Below, in pieces: positions 55,100 through 64,000 of a stretch of 64,000 nt of DNA (the stretch's first letter is position 1; each line of letters starts with the position of its first letter). The notes beneath the pieces were generated by a model. It saw only the letters and a program-made list of their open reading frames with translations, did no database searches and had not been told where the DNA came from. Source of the DNA: Rhodamnia argentea (lineage: Eukaryota; Streptophyta; Magnoliopsida; Myrtales; Myrtaceae); NCBI RefSeq assembly GCF_020921035.1, contig NC_063151.1:36028934-36092933 (forward strand). Direction: 5' to 3'. A program made the position numbers and the translations under genes.

Positions 55100-56472
55100 T
55101 CTTCATCAAACTTGACATTTCTATTTACATACAATTTCAAAGTGTTAGGATCAAATTATCTATAGATTTTGGATGAAGAATCATACCCGATAAAGATGAG
55201 CTTTTTCCTCTTGTCTTCCAACTTCGATCTTTTCCGGTGCGGGACATGAGCATAGGCAATGCTCCCGGAAACTATCAAATGAGAAACACTATGTGTTCTC
55301 CTGCTCCATGCTTCTTGTGGAGTTACGCCTTCAAGTCCATATGTGGGACATCAATTTTGTAGATAGATTGCACACATGATAGATTCATCCCAAAGTTGTT
55401 TGGGCAAGTTCTTGCTTTTCACCATATTTCGAACCATGTCAAGAATGGTTCTATTTTTATGTTTAGCCATGCCATTTTGTTGAGGAAAATATGGCATCGT
55501 CAAGAAACGTCCAATACCATGATGCTCACAGAATTTGTTGAATGTGGCTGAAGTGAATTCTATTCCACGAACAATCCTAAAGGCTTTGATAAAATAGCCA
55601 CTATCTTTTTCAGCTAGGTGGTTGAATTACTTGAAAATGTAAAACACTTTCAATTTTATTTTCAAAAAATACGCCCAAGTTTGTTGAGTGAAATCATCAA
55701 TAAAAGCAACGAGGTATCGATGATTACGATTGATTACGCTGCACACATTAGAATGAAACGACTCAAGGGGCTTCTTCGCACGATAAGTTGCTTCTTTCAG
55801 AAAGCTATTTTTGAATGCTTGCCGATAACACACCTTCACATAATTGATCCGGATGATCGATATGTGGTAAGTCATGAACCATGTTCTTGCGGGAAAGCAA
55901 ATTGAGTCCGCCAAAATTGAGGTGCTCGAACCTCAAATACCACAACCATGAAGGATCATCAACATGTGCCTTCAAGCATCGAGCCATCTCATTCTTTATA
56001 TTGAGAATGAACATCATGTTCTTCGACATCTGAATATTTGCAATCAATTTATTATTTTGATCTCTTAGCACAACACTAAGATCATTCATGTCAATATTAT
56101 ATCCTTTCTCCATAAGCTGTCCCAAACTCAAGATATTGCTTGATATTTTGGGTACATAATAAATATTAATAATAAACTGATGTGCACAATTCTTCAAATG
56201 AGTTAGAATTGTACCTTTGCCTTCAACAAGAATTTTGGAATTATCACCAAACGAGACTTTCCCTTTGATTGTCTCATCCAATTCGACAAACATCTTCTCT
56301 CGGCCACACATGTTCTTGCTTGCACCAATGTCCAAGTACCACGTATCACTTTGTCTACCTTCGTCCTCTTTGAATGCCAATAAAAGAACTTGATAGGCAT
56401 CATTAACCAAAGTTTTCTTTTCATTTGCTCTGCTACTTTCTTCATTCTAATACTCAAAAGCATAATGGCCAA
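55100..56472 (-). pseudogene. Copia protease, gag-pre-integrase and integrase fragments
   Basis: Frame 56410-55805 reads DTWYLDIGASKNMCG (the protease active site is normally D-S/T-G in this family; here DIGA), then VSFGDNSKILVEGKG, then LWYLRFEHLNFGGL of the gag-pre-integrase domain. A second frame (55914-55627) has VAFIDDFTQQTWAYFLK of the integrase core. Downstream of about 55620 the frame is lost. Confidence 0.85.
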
Positions 56473-57360
56473 TTTATGGCAATGATAACATCGGATTTTA
56501 GATTTATCATACCATTGGTTGCTCGAGTTCTTTCCTCTTCCATGAAAACTTCTTTGATTTTGGTTTCGAGCAATATCTCCTCTGCTTCGTCCACGACCTC
56601 TAGCTTGAAAATGACCTTGGCCTCGACCTTGACCACAATCTTGATTAGTCCCTCAAACTTGCATAGGGACTCCATGTTGGTCTGTCTCATCTCGAATAGT
56701 CAGCTGAGTTTGGAGTACTTTCTCCATTAACTCGGGTTCATTTCTTCTAATTCTTTCTTCATGGGCTTGCAATGAACTTAGAAGTTCATAGATCACCATA
56801 GCATCGAGATCTTTGGATTCCTTGATTGCAATGCCAAATGATCATACCTCTTGTCTAAGGACCGAAGTATCTTCTCAACAACTCGAACATATGCAACATC
56901 TTCACCGTTCCTTTTCATCCGGTTGACAATCACTAAAATTCTTGAGAAATAATCAATAATTCACTCGGATTCTTTCATAAGGATGACCTCAAATTCGCCT
57001 CTTATTATTTGAAGCCGTATCTTCTTCACTTTTTGTACTCCTTGGTATGAGTAGTGGATAAACTCTCATGCCTCATTCGAAGTAGTATCGTTCGAAACTT
57101 TCTCAAACAGAATCATCTAAAGCTTGATAGATGATTGACAAGGCATACTGATCTTTTGTTCGCACTTTCTCCAATGTATTCTACTGATTTTGACTTAAGG
57201 TAGCTTTGTCGTCAAGCTCATCGTGGCCGGTGTTGACCATTTCCCATACACCATGGGCACTAAGTAAGGCTTTCATTCTAATGGCCCAATTACCATAATT
57301 GTCTTCGGCAAGATGAGGGTATTGAAGAGGAAGCTGAGTGTTTCTTGAGGCCATGATCAT
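56450..57360 (-). pseudogene. Copia gag remnant
   Basis: The minus strand next to the primer site carries gag-like sequence in pieces. Near 56500-56600 there is a Gly/Arg-rich stretch and CYHCHKL, the first half of a zinc knuckle, whose second half is lost to a frame break. Confidence 0.7.
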
Positions 57361-57369
57361 GAATCGTAA

Positions 57370-57381
57370 GCTCTAATACCA
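57370..57381 (-). promoter_or_regulatory. Primer-binding site of the Copia element
   Basis: Minus strand reads TGGTATTAGAGC, one base from the common plant Copia site TGGTATCAGAGC (initiator tRNA-Met), three bases inside the LTR. Confidence 0.8.
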
Positions 57382-57384
57382 ATT

Positions 57385-57783
57385 TGTTGGACTTCGGAGG
57401 TGTAGGTCCAATACAAATTTGATGGGATAAGGTGAAGTTAAAATACTCACAAACACTCACAAGACAACTTACGAAGGAGACGAATAGGCTTTTCTAATGT
57501 TTTCAACTTCATTCACCCATAACAAAAAATGGTTACAAGACTTGCCTTTATATAGGCATGTTACCCGACTCTTGAACTATCTCTTAGAAGACTCATAAAT
57601 AGATTCCTAGAAATACGAACAATCACAATGTATTTATAAAGCATCAACTAGACATTGGAATACGAACTGACCTCTAGAAAATTCACCTAATGAAGATTCT
57701 TAAAAGCAACCCTACAATAAAGACTCTTGATTCTTGAACCAGTCTCGGAAGTCGAACGGATATTGATCTTGAATCGACAACAT
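57385..57783 (-). repeat. 5' long terminal repeat of the Copia element
   Basis: On the element strand it begins TGTTGTCGATTC and ends GTCCAACA, the standard TG...CA ends, 399 bases. A TATATAAAGGCAAG stretch near 57545 could be its TATA region. A related sequence lies at the right window edge. Confidence 0.82.
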
Positions 57784-58810
57784 TTATGAATTTGGTTTAA
57801 CTTCTAACAATTAGTAATTAGAATGACATTGACAGTGGCTATAATCACTGAGCTTAGATTTAACATAGAGTTTACCATTAAGTGAATTAGTCTGGCATGC
57901 ATCAGCTAAATCATTTCATCAAATAAAGAAATGAAGTGCCCAAAGGTCATGTTGGAGTTGAGTGTAGGTGGGGCTCTTGTTAGTTTATATTGAATTTAAG
58001 TTTCAGAAAAAAGGAGAGAAGTACAAGCCAATTATCTGAACATCCTCAGAAGCTTAGAGAATATCATTCGGACATCTTTAATTTCATGAGGAGTATTAAA
58101 GAGAAGCTCTGCATTCTCCGATGTCTATATAATCAACTCTCGTTCTTTCATTTGGGTGGTGTGACTCAACGTCACTACAGATCCATTTCTTTATCCACGT
58201 TGCGTCGAAAATAAACAAATATCTTCAATACCACATGTCATTGTCATCTGATCATGTAGCTCCATGACTTTTTTCTCTCCGCCATTTCTCGTAAAACTTC
58301 ACAGCACAGTTAAAGGGAAGAACTCCGGCCATATGCATCCACTCGTTTAAACCACGACTAGTCATGCTCCAACACCCTTGTCTTTATCCGCTCCATCGAA
58401 CCAAACCAGAGCTTCAAGGAGACATAGTGTTATTGAGGACTCCTTGAGCTGCTGCCAAGTATAGGCTTCGCATCTTTGTTCGCATGTTGCCTCGGCCTCA
58501 TCTTAGAGTTCACGTCCTATTTTATAGGTTACTCATACTGTTATGCAGTGACAGTGTAGATAAAGCAATGATCCTGAGCAAGTTCACATGTATTGGAGAT
58601 AGAATTGAAAAGCAGTCAGAAGTTATTAAGGAATTTTTACTCGAGGTTTTGCCCAATAGCTCGGCTGAAAATAGCAGCAACTAGAGATTACGTTTGAATG
58701 ATCATGACTCTAATTATGATTCTAGTGCTAGTTTATTCGACCACAACGCTACTAGAGAGTTCAACTTAAGCATCTCTCTATACACATTGGGGATTGAGGG
58801 TTGTTGCGAA
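57784..58810. other. Region between the Copia LTR and the NRAMP gene
   Basis: NRAMP 3' flank. Plus-strand frames at 57990-58214 and 58484-58684 show no homology that I recognise and no splice structure that joins them convincingly. Confidence 0.4.
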
Positions 58811-61800
58811 CTATTCTGGAAGAGGAATGTCTGCTAGGTCCTCTCGGTGAGGAAGTTGGTCGGCAGAGTTGCCTGAATTGCCATGGCCATGTTCGACCGT
58901 TGATGTCGTGTGCTTCACAGGGTCAATAGCGACAGTGTCTTTTCGGAAAGTTAAGTAGATCACTGCAATGATGTAGACGGCCATGAGTGGGAACACTAGG
59001 ATTCCAATCAAAATGTTGGCAACTTGGGGAAGTTTGTTGTGGATTAGCCAGCCGACAAAGCCCGTGCAGAGGTAGTAGATGTTGACACCGATGAGTCCTA
59101 TTCCCAGTATCCACGAGATCACCATTATCTGTATCGACAGTTGCAAAAGAAACGAAAAGATAGGATTGTCATTTAGCTCATAATTCACATGTTCTTCTGC
59201 ATTACTTTTAGTTCTTCCTTTATTTTTCCAATTGGTATCTCTTTAGCACTTCTGAATAAAGAACCAACTTCAATGTTCAATTGTGTAAAGATAAGAAGAC
59301 AAACTTACGTAGATTGAGTTTTTGTGGGGTCCCATCTTTGTTGAACTGCTACTGAATTTAAGAAGTGGGATGAGAGCAAACGGAAGCTCAAATGATAGAA
59401 TCATCTGAAAAAAACATCAATTATAACCAATTGAATCAAAATAAAATGCACGTGCTTGGTTCAACAGATGAAGACAGAAAGAATTCAAATGTAGAAGTGT
59501 GTGGAGACACTGGAAGAATTTCCATACCGACGCGATGATGATGAGGCTACCGGCCGCTGAAGATCCTCCAATGATAGAGACAATGAGACTCGGTGTAATG
59601 GCAATGCATCTAGTCATTAGGTTCCGTTTCCATGGCTTCATTTTGAGTTCCAAGAAACCCTAAGCAATTAACCAACACAGAAACACAAAATCGGAATTGT
59701 CCGTTCACTTTAAACAACTAATTACATAAAATTTATTAATTACCAACCAGCATGATGTATTGGCCTGCATAGGTTCCTGTGATCGTGGAGCTTTGTCCTG
59801 AAGCTAGCAATGCAATGGCGTAAATCGTCGAGCTAGATCTTCCCAACATATGCTGTAAACACATGTATTTAGGACAATATCAAGAATCTTATTCCTAGAT
59901 ATAATGTTATCTTGTGGTCCAACTGTTTATATACAATGTTAGGAATTGGCACCTTAAGGAGGAATGAAGCAGAATTGAGAGTTAAGTTGCCGCATTGATT
60001 TGCACTCTCGCTCGAGAGATTATTGCCCGAGCAGATGGTGCCAGACACGGACACAATGGCCACGTTGATAAAAAATGCTATGAATAATGCGAAGCCACTT
60101 TCTATGAGGAAAAATCGGCAGGCGCCCTGCAAAGATGAAATAAAAGTGCTTGCTTTCTTCTCGTATTATTGAATAAAATGTGCATCTTTTAAAGAATTGA
60201 CAAGAAAATAATCCAAAAAACATGAAAAGGATAATCGAAGATGCAGTTAGGATTTTCGTACGTTGATGCCTTGGACCGATCTCGGAACTCTCCTTGACAA
60301 GACCAAAGCAGAATGGAGAAAAAGGTTGTGCCTGTTAACAAGCAATAGAACTCCTTAATCTAAAAACGGCGCAAGGGATCACATCTAAATCTACTGAAAA
60401 GGACAGGTATGAGATTTGATATAGGGTGATATTATACGGCATCACAAGCGCGCCAAACAAGGCGATGGCGTCGCCGGTGGCCCCGGTCCCAGAGAGCTTG
60501 GGGATGAACATCCCCTCCATGACCTTTGAAGCGGGAGGCTTCACATAGCTCAGTTCACCGAAGAAACACCCCGCCATTACGAATACCAATGTAGCTATCA
60601 ACATTTCAGCTTTCGAATCTAACCAAGGAAAATCGAGAACAACGTTTTTAGTGGATTGAAACCATCCTGGTTACCAAAAATAGTGAGGTGAACAACATTG
60701 GATCGTCAAGTTACTTGGACTATAATATAATTGGCATAGGTAATTGATGCACATAGGAGTTTCAAGTAACTATACCCCATATCTCTGCAGGCCAAGAAGC
60801 ACAAGCGTGCTGCAGCCAGTGAACAAAACTCCAGCCCATACTGGGATGTGTAACAGTATGTTAAGTGCAAAGGCTGTCCCAATCACTGCAAACATTAAAT
60901 TTGGTTGGATAGTGAATTTTATCATTTCATAGCACAACCCTATCCTTAAGATTAGTCAAAAGAGGGGCATGATCATTTGTCCTATAAAGACTGACTCTAG
61001 ATATTGGGTAAATCAATCGAGATGAGAGAGATATGCCTTCCGGTATATCAGCAGCTATGATGGCAACTTCAGCCAGAATCCACAAATTGTAATTTACCAA
61101 TGGTGGATACTCAACCTTGCATAGCTCGGCCAGGTGTCGCCCTGAAATTCCAAAAAAAATAAATATAAAAAAGACAAATGAATGATCACGGAGAAGAAAA
61201 TGCAAGAAACGAAAAAAAAAAAAAAAAAGAGAGCCTTCATGAGCTGGAATAGAGTCATAATTCCTACTTCATTTCCTTAACAAATAATTACCGGTGCTCA
61301 CTCCGAGATTAGCAACCAACGATTGAATGATCAGAGCAAATATCAACCCTACGAGTATAACCCATAGAAGCTGACCATATGATCCCGTAAAATTGTAGAA
61401 AATTAGTAAAAAGATATATAGTTTGTATAAGTGGGAACACATATATATATTTTTTGTATTTTTTTCTTTTGTGTTACCTCATATCCATGATCCGCTCCAG
61501 CTTGTAAATCGGTTTCCACCGCAACATTGATTGTGGAACCATTGATTCAACATGAACTTATTTAAACGTAGAGCGAACGTGTATGATAAGAGAGTGAGAG
61601 ACAGATCTTACGATTTCCGGGATCAAGATATGCGAGAGAAACCAGAAAACCAGGGCCAACAAATGATAAGAACTCTCTAAACCCATGTTTCTGAATAACA
61701 CAAGGACAAATGCAATCGGATTAAAAAGTTGTATTCCACAAATCTCCGAAAAAAAGAAAGAGGGAGAGAACCTGATCACGTGAGTCCTGTTGATTAGATT

Positions 61801-61921
61801 GGCCTAGTGTGGGATTGCGAGGATCAAAGGGCGGGGTCGTGCCCTCCACATTAATGGCCACCGTCGTTGGAGCTCCTGCACTTGCCATCTGATGCTCCTC
61901 TTGCATACTCAATACACTCAA
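58811..61921 (-). CDS. NRAMP metal transporter (Nramp5/Nramp1 class), disrupted by a frameshift and a non-standard splice site
   Basis: Proton-coupled Mn/Fe (and Cd) uptake transporter of the plasma membrane. Thirteen exons in order: 61921-61772, 61690-61612, 61518-61478, 61370-61292, 61141-61037, 60885-60776, 60618-60438, 60331-60262, 60126-59953, 59852-59748, 59659-59528, 59404-59309 and 59128-58811. Motifs: DPGN (metal site, about 73-76), [18 protein letters not shown] (transport signature) and [16 protein letters not shown] across the exon 7/8 border. [10 protein letters not shown] and the long tail after YLTFRKDT recall rice Nramp5. Lesions: the exon 3 acceptor is GG, not AG; exon 5 uses a GC donor; exon 7 is one base short near 60606-60610, so its start runs out of frame. 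All other exons are intact. Recent pseudogene or sequencing error are both possible. Confidence 0.88.
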
Positions 61922-62052
61922 CTGATGAGATTGATTTATACCTGCTACTTATCCAAGATTTCCGCACAAAGACTTCATTTTTGACTTTTTCATTGGAGAA
62001 AAGATTTACCAAATAGTGCCGCACAAGGAGTTTATCCTTGGGCTTTTTCAAA

Positions 62053-62148
62053 CGGCACACTAAAATGTGCTCAACGCAAGCAGGCGGCACTCCATAGTGT
62101 GCTCAACACAAGCAAGCGGCACACTTAAGTGAGTTCAATGCAAGCAAG
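62053..62148. repeat. Three 32-base tandem repeats upstream of NRAMP
   Basis: Units 62053-62084, 62085-62116 and 62117-62148 each start CGGCAC and end CAAGCA followed by A/G and G, with G.GCTCAAC.C or a close variant in the middle. They lie 130-230 bases upstream of the NRAMP start codon and could repeat a regulatory site. Confidence 0.85.
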
Positions 62149-62749
62149 CCGTTGGAGAAAGAGACGCACAGTGAAATTTTCCTTTATTCAACCCTACGAA
62201 GGAGCTCTCTAAACACGATGGATTTTGTGCTCTGAGTTTTACGTGAGTCGTTTCATTGTAAACATTGCGAGTTTATGCTTGATTTACATGGGGAAAATTC
62301 GAGCGTATGAGCAATTGTGATTCTATGATTATTAGGGTATTATTTTGTCGGTGGCTCTTCCCATAGAATAGGTATTTTCATGCTATTCCGAATAGAACAC
62401 GTATTTTCATGTCTGAAAAGAATTCTGCTTTTCATGTTTGAAAAATATAAATTCGGATACTACTCTTTAGAGGTTATATAAAAGCCCTTTTGTAATAGTC
62501 GTGCTATTTCAATAGGGCACAATATTTTTTTTATGATATTAATAATTATTGCTTAGTGCAAAATCTAGTTCACGAGCACGCTGACATCTTTTTGATGTGG
62601 AACAAGGCACTTCTTAATTGTTTTTCTCCACTGCTCCTAGAAAAAGAGATGTTTGATTCTGACTTGGCCACTCTTGTTTTATTTTCCATTACGAGATTAC
62701 AAAAAAGAAAAAAAGGAGATATTTCTTCGGGAACGTTTCGTCCGAGATT

Positions 62750-63480
62750 TGGTGGCAATGCCGTTTGGGATGGAAGGTGGCGAGAGAGACGTGAGGAAGC
62801 TTCCCACGTCTCCTTCCCCAGTTTGTTCAATGTCTTGTGTGGGTAAGAAAGAACAAACTCTTCGACCAAAAAAAAAAAAAAAAGAAAGAACAAATTCAAA
62901 AGCTCAAGTGCCTATTATCGTGGATTTAGAACCATACTAGCCTGGGGGGAGTCATAGAATAATTAACTATTAAAACACGCCTTTAACTAACAGTTTAAGC
63001 CTTTAAAACCGTTGGCAATTATCCCAAAAAATCTCACAGGGAGCCGTGAGAACGTAAGCGCGCATAATGTACGGGTACAACCATGTGAAATGAAATGGCC
63101 ATAATTTCTTAGAATCACCATTGGAGGAGCATCTGATTGGCAATTTGTGCGCATCACTCACATTGAAACTCAATAAGGGATTGAAGGAGCGTATCGTATG
63201 AAATAGAATGGGCAATACATGCAAATGAGAGCGAATTGTATATCAAAATAAAAACAACCGGCTGCCATGCCATGCCAATCAACTTATTATTGGGGACAAA
63301 AAAGGGAATTACATAAGTTATTCTGGGTCAACTCAGTAATAACATTTGGGAGCAGCAATCGCATGTTCTATTCGGAACAAGGAGGACATCTAAGATGACC
63401 TGAAAAACAATATGAGTATTTGGTTTCAAATGAACATAACAACATGCAGGAATTGGAAGTTGACCATTGGTCTGGTGGGT
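62750..63480. repeat. Diverged dispersed repeat, copy 2
   Basis: Matches the block at 47040-48130 in the same order and orientation, including GGATTGAAGGAGCGT, CCATGCCATGCC before CAACTTATT, and AAGATGACCTGAAAA. Confidence 0.6.
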
Positions 63481-63824
63481 TACAGTTTTTACAAAGTATT
63501 TCATATCTAAAGATAATTAGCGTATCCTTCCTAAAACAGAATTCAAAAAGGAGAGAGAGATTATCGAGTGATTTTATATCATATTAATATGATTCCTTCT
63601 TTAAACTGCAAAAGTTATAATAAAAAAGATAAATGTATGTATATATGCGAGAAGGCCTGATAAGGAAGGATGGAAAGATAGATGTGAGTTGGTGTGGAGT
63701 CTTGGAGCACTGCTTTCTGGAAACCGACCCTTTGGAATTCCCGATTTTTTTGGCGAGAATCGTGGAGCAGAACAGCAGCAATAACAACAACAACCTGACT
63801 GAGTGTCGCCATTGGCGAATCCCA

Positions 63825-64000
63825 GATGGGATAAATTGAAGATGAAGAACAGACGCTCACAAAGCACTCGCGAAGGAAGAGGAGACGAATATTGCTTTTC
63901 TATGTTTCTATATTCAGCAACAAAATAATGGTTACAAGATACGCCTTTATATAGGCTTGTTACCCAACTCTTGAGCAACCTAGACTCATAAATAGAGCTC
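63825..64000 (-). repeat. Partial second Copia LTR at the window edge
   Basis: From GATGGGATAA on, this stretch follows 57420-57600 of the Copia LTR with scattered changes: CTCACAAA.CACT, GAGACGAATA, TTTTCTA.TGTTT, ATGGTTACAAGA, GCCTTTATATAGGC, TGTTACCC.ACTCTTGA and GACTCATAAATAGA all align in order. It is therefore a related LTR on the same strand, cut by the window end. Confidence 0.82.

Larger units (their letters stand above)
53956..57783 (-). mobile_element. Decayed Ty1/Copia retrotransposon, one LTR
   Basis: On the minus strand the order is LTR (57783-57385), primer-binding site (57381-57370), gag with an RNA-binding knuckle, protease, gag-pre-integrase, integrase and reverse transcriptase, which is the Copia order. 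Many stops and frame changes break the frame, so it is inactive. The matching 3' LTR is absent; the element fades out near 53960 after the reverse transcriptase region, so RNase H and 3' end are truncated or too decayed to see. Confidence 0.88.
61922..63824. other. NRAMP upstream region and right-end intergenic sequence
   Basis: NRAMP promoter with a 3 x 32-base repeat (62053-62148), a poly-A run preceded by TTCGACC (62861-62883) and a diverged repeat block (62750-63480). No supported gene; frames at 62556-62940 and 63584-63860 have no recognised homology. Confidence 0.5.

Noticed and set aside
57990-58684. Plus-strand frames between the Copia LTR and NRAMP
   Set aside because: No homology recognised and no convincing splice sites to join them.
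62053-62148. Regular 32-base repeats considered as a CRISPR-like array
   Set aside because: Units are contiguous with no spacers, and the genome is a plant.

Overview
This is nuclear DNA from a flowering plant. Every long gene is split by short GT-AG introns, plastid and peroxisomal targeting signals are present, and plant-only families occur (FTSH12, GAPCp, a GRAS regulator, NRAMP and MTP metal transporters). Protein wording fits a eudicot. The many GA/CT tracts next to genes make me lean to a woody rosid such as Myrtaceae, but the sequence does not prove it. I rebuilt exons by hand; for each complete gene the exon lengths add up to a whole number of codons, except the NRAMP gene.

Layout. 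1-5217 (+): 3' part of the sulfurtransferase STR1, with a SINE in one intron. 6035-10713 (-): chloroplast-type MnmM/YtqB-like tRNA methyltransferase, whose last intron holds a 1.27 kb Mutator-like element. 11343-13052 (-): intronless GRAS regulator, closest in wording to RAD1. 14842-17076 (+): peroxisomal 2,4-dienoyl-CoA reductase ending in SKL. 17919-27841 (-): FTSH12, 19 coding exons, 998 aa. 28767-31321 (+): cytosolic phosphoglycerate kinase, divergent from FTSH12. 32213-37466 (-): protein with two lytic-transglycosylase-like (SLT) repeats and a CaaX end; the second repeat has lost the catalytic glutamate. 41519-45776 (+): plastid glycolytic GAPDH (GAPCp). 48909-52991 (+): Mn-type cation diffusion facilitator (MTP9/10 class). 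About 53960-57783 (-): decayed Copia retrotransposon with one LTR. 58811-61921 (-): NRAMP5/NRAMP1-class metal transporter with a 1-nt frameshift and a GG splice acceptor. 63825-64000: part of a second, related Copia LTR at the window edge.

The genes do not form an operon-like unit. Two themes stand out: consecutive glycolytic enzymes (GAPDH and PGK, in different compartments) lie one gene apart, and two predicted manganese transporters (MTP efflux, NRAMP uptake) flank the Copia element. The least explained gene is the twin-SLT CaaX protein. No CRISPR array, rRNA or convincing tRNA gene was seen.
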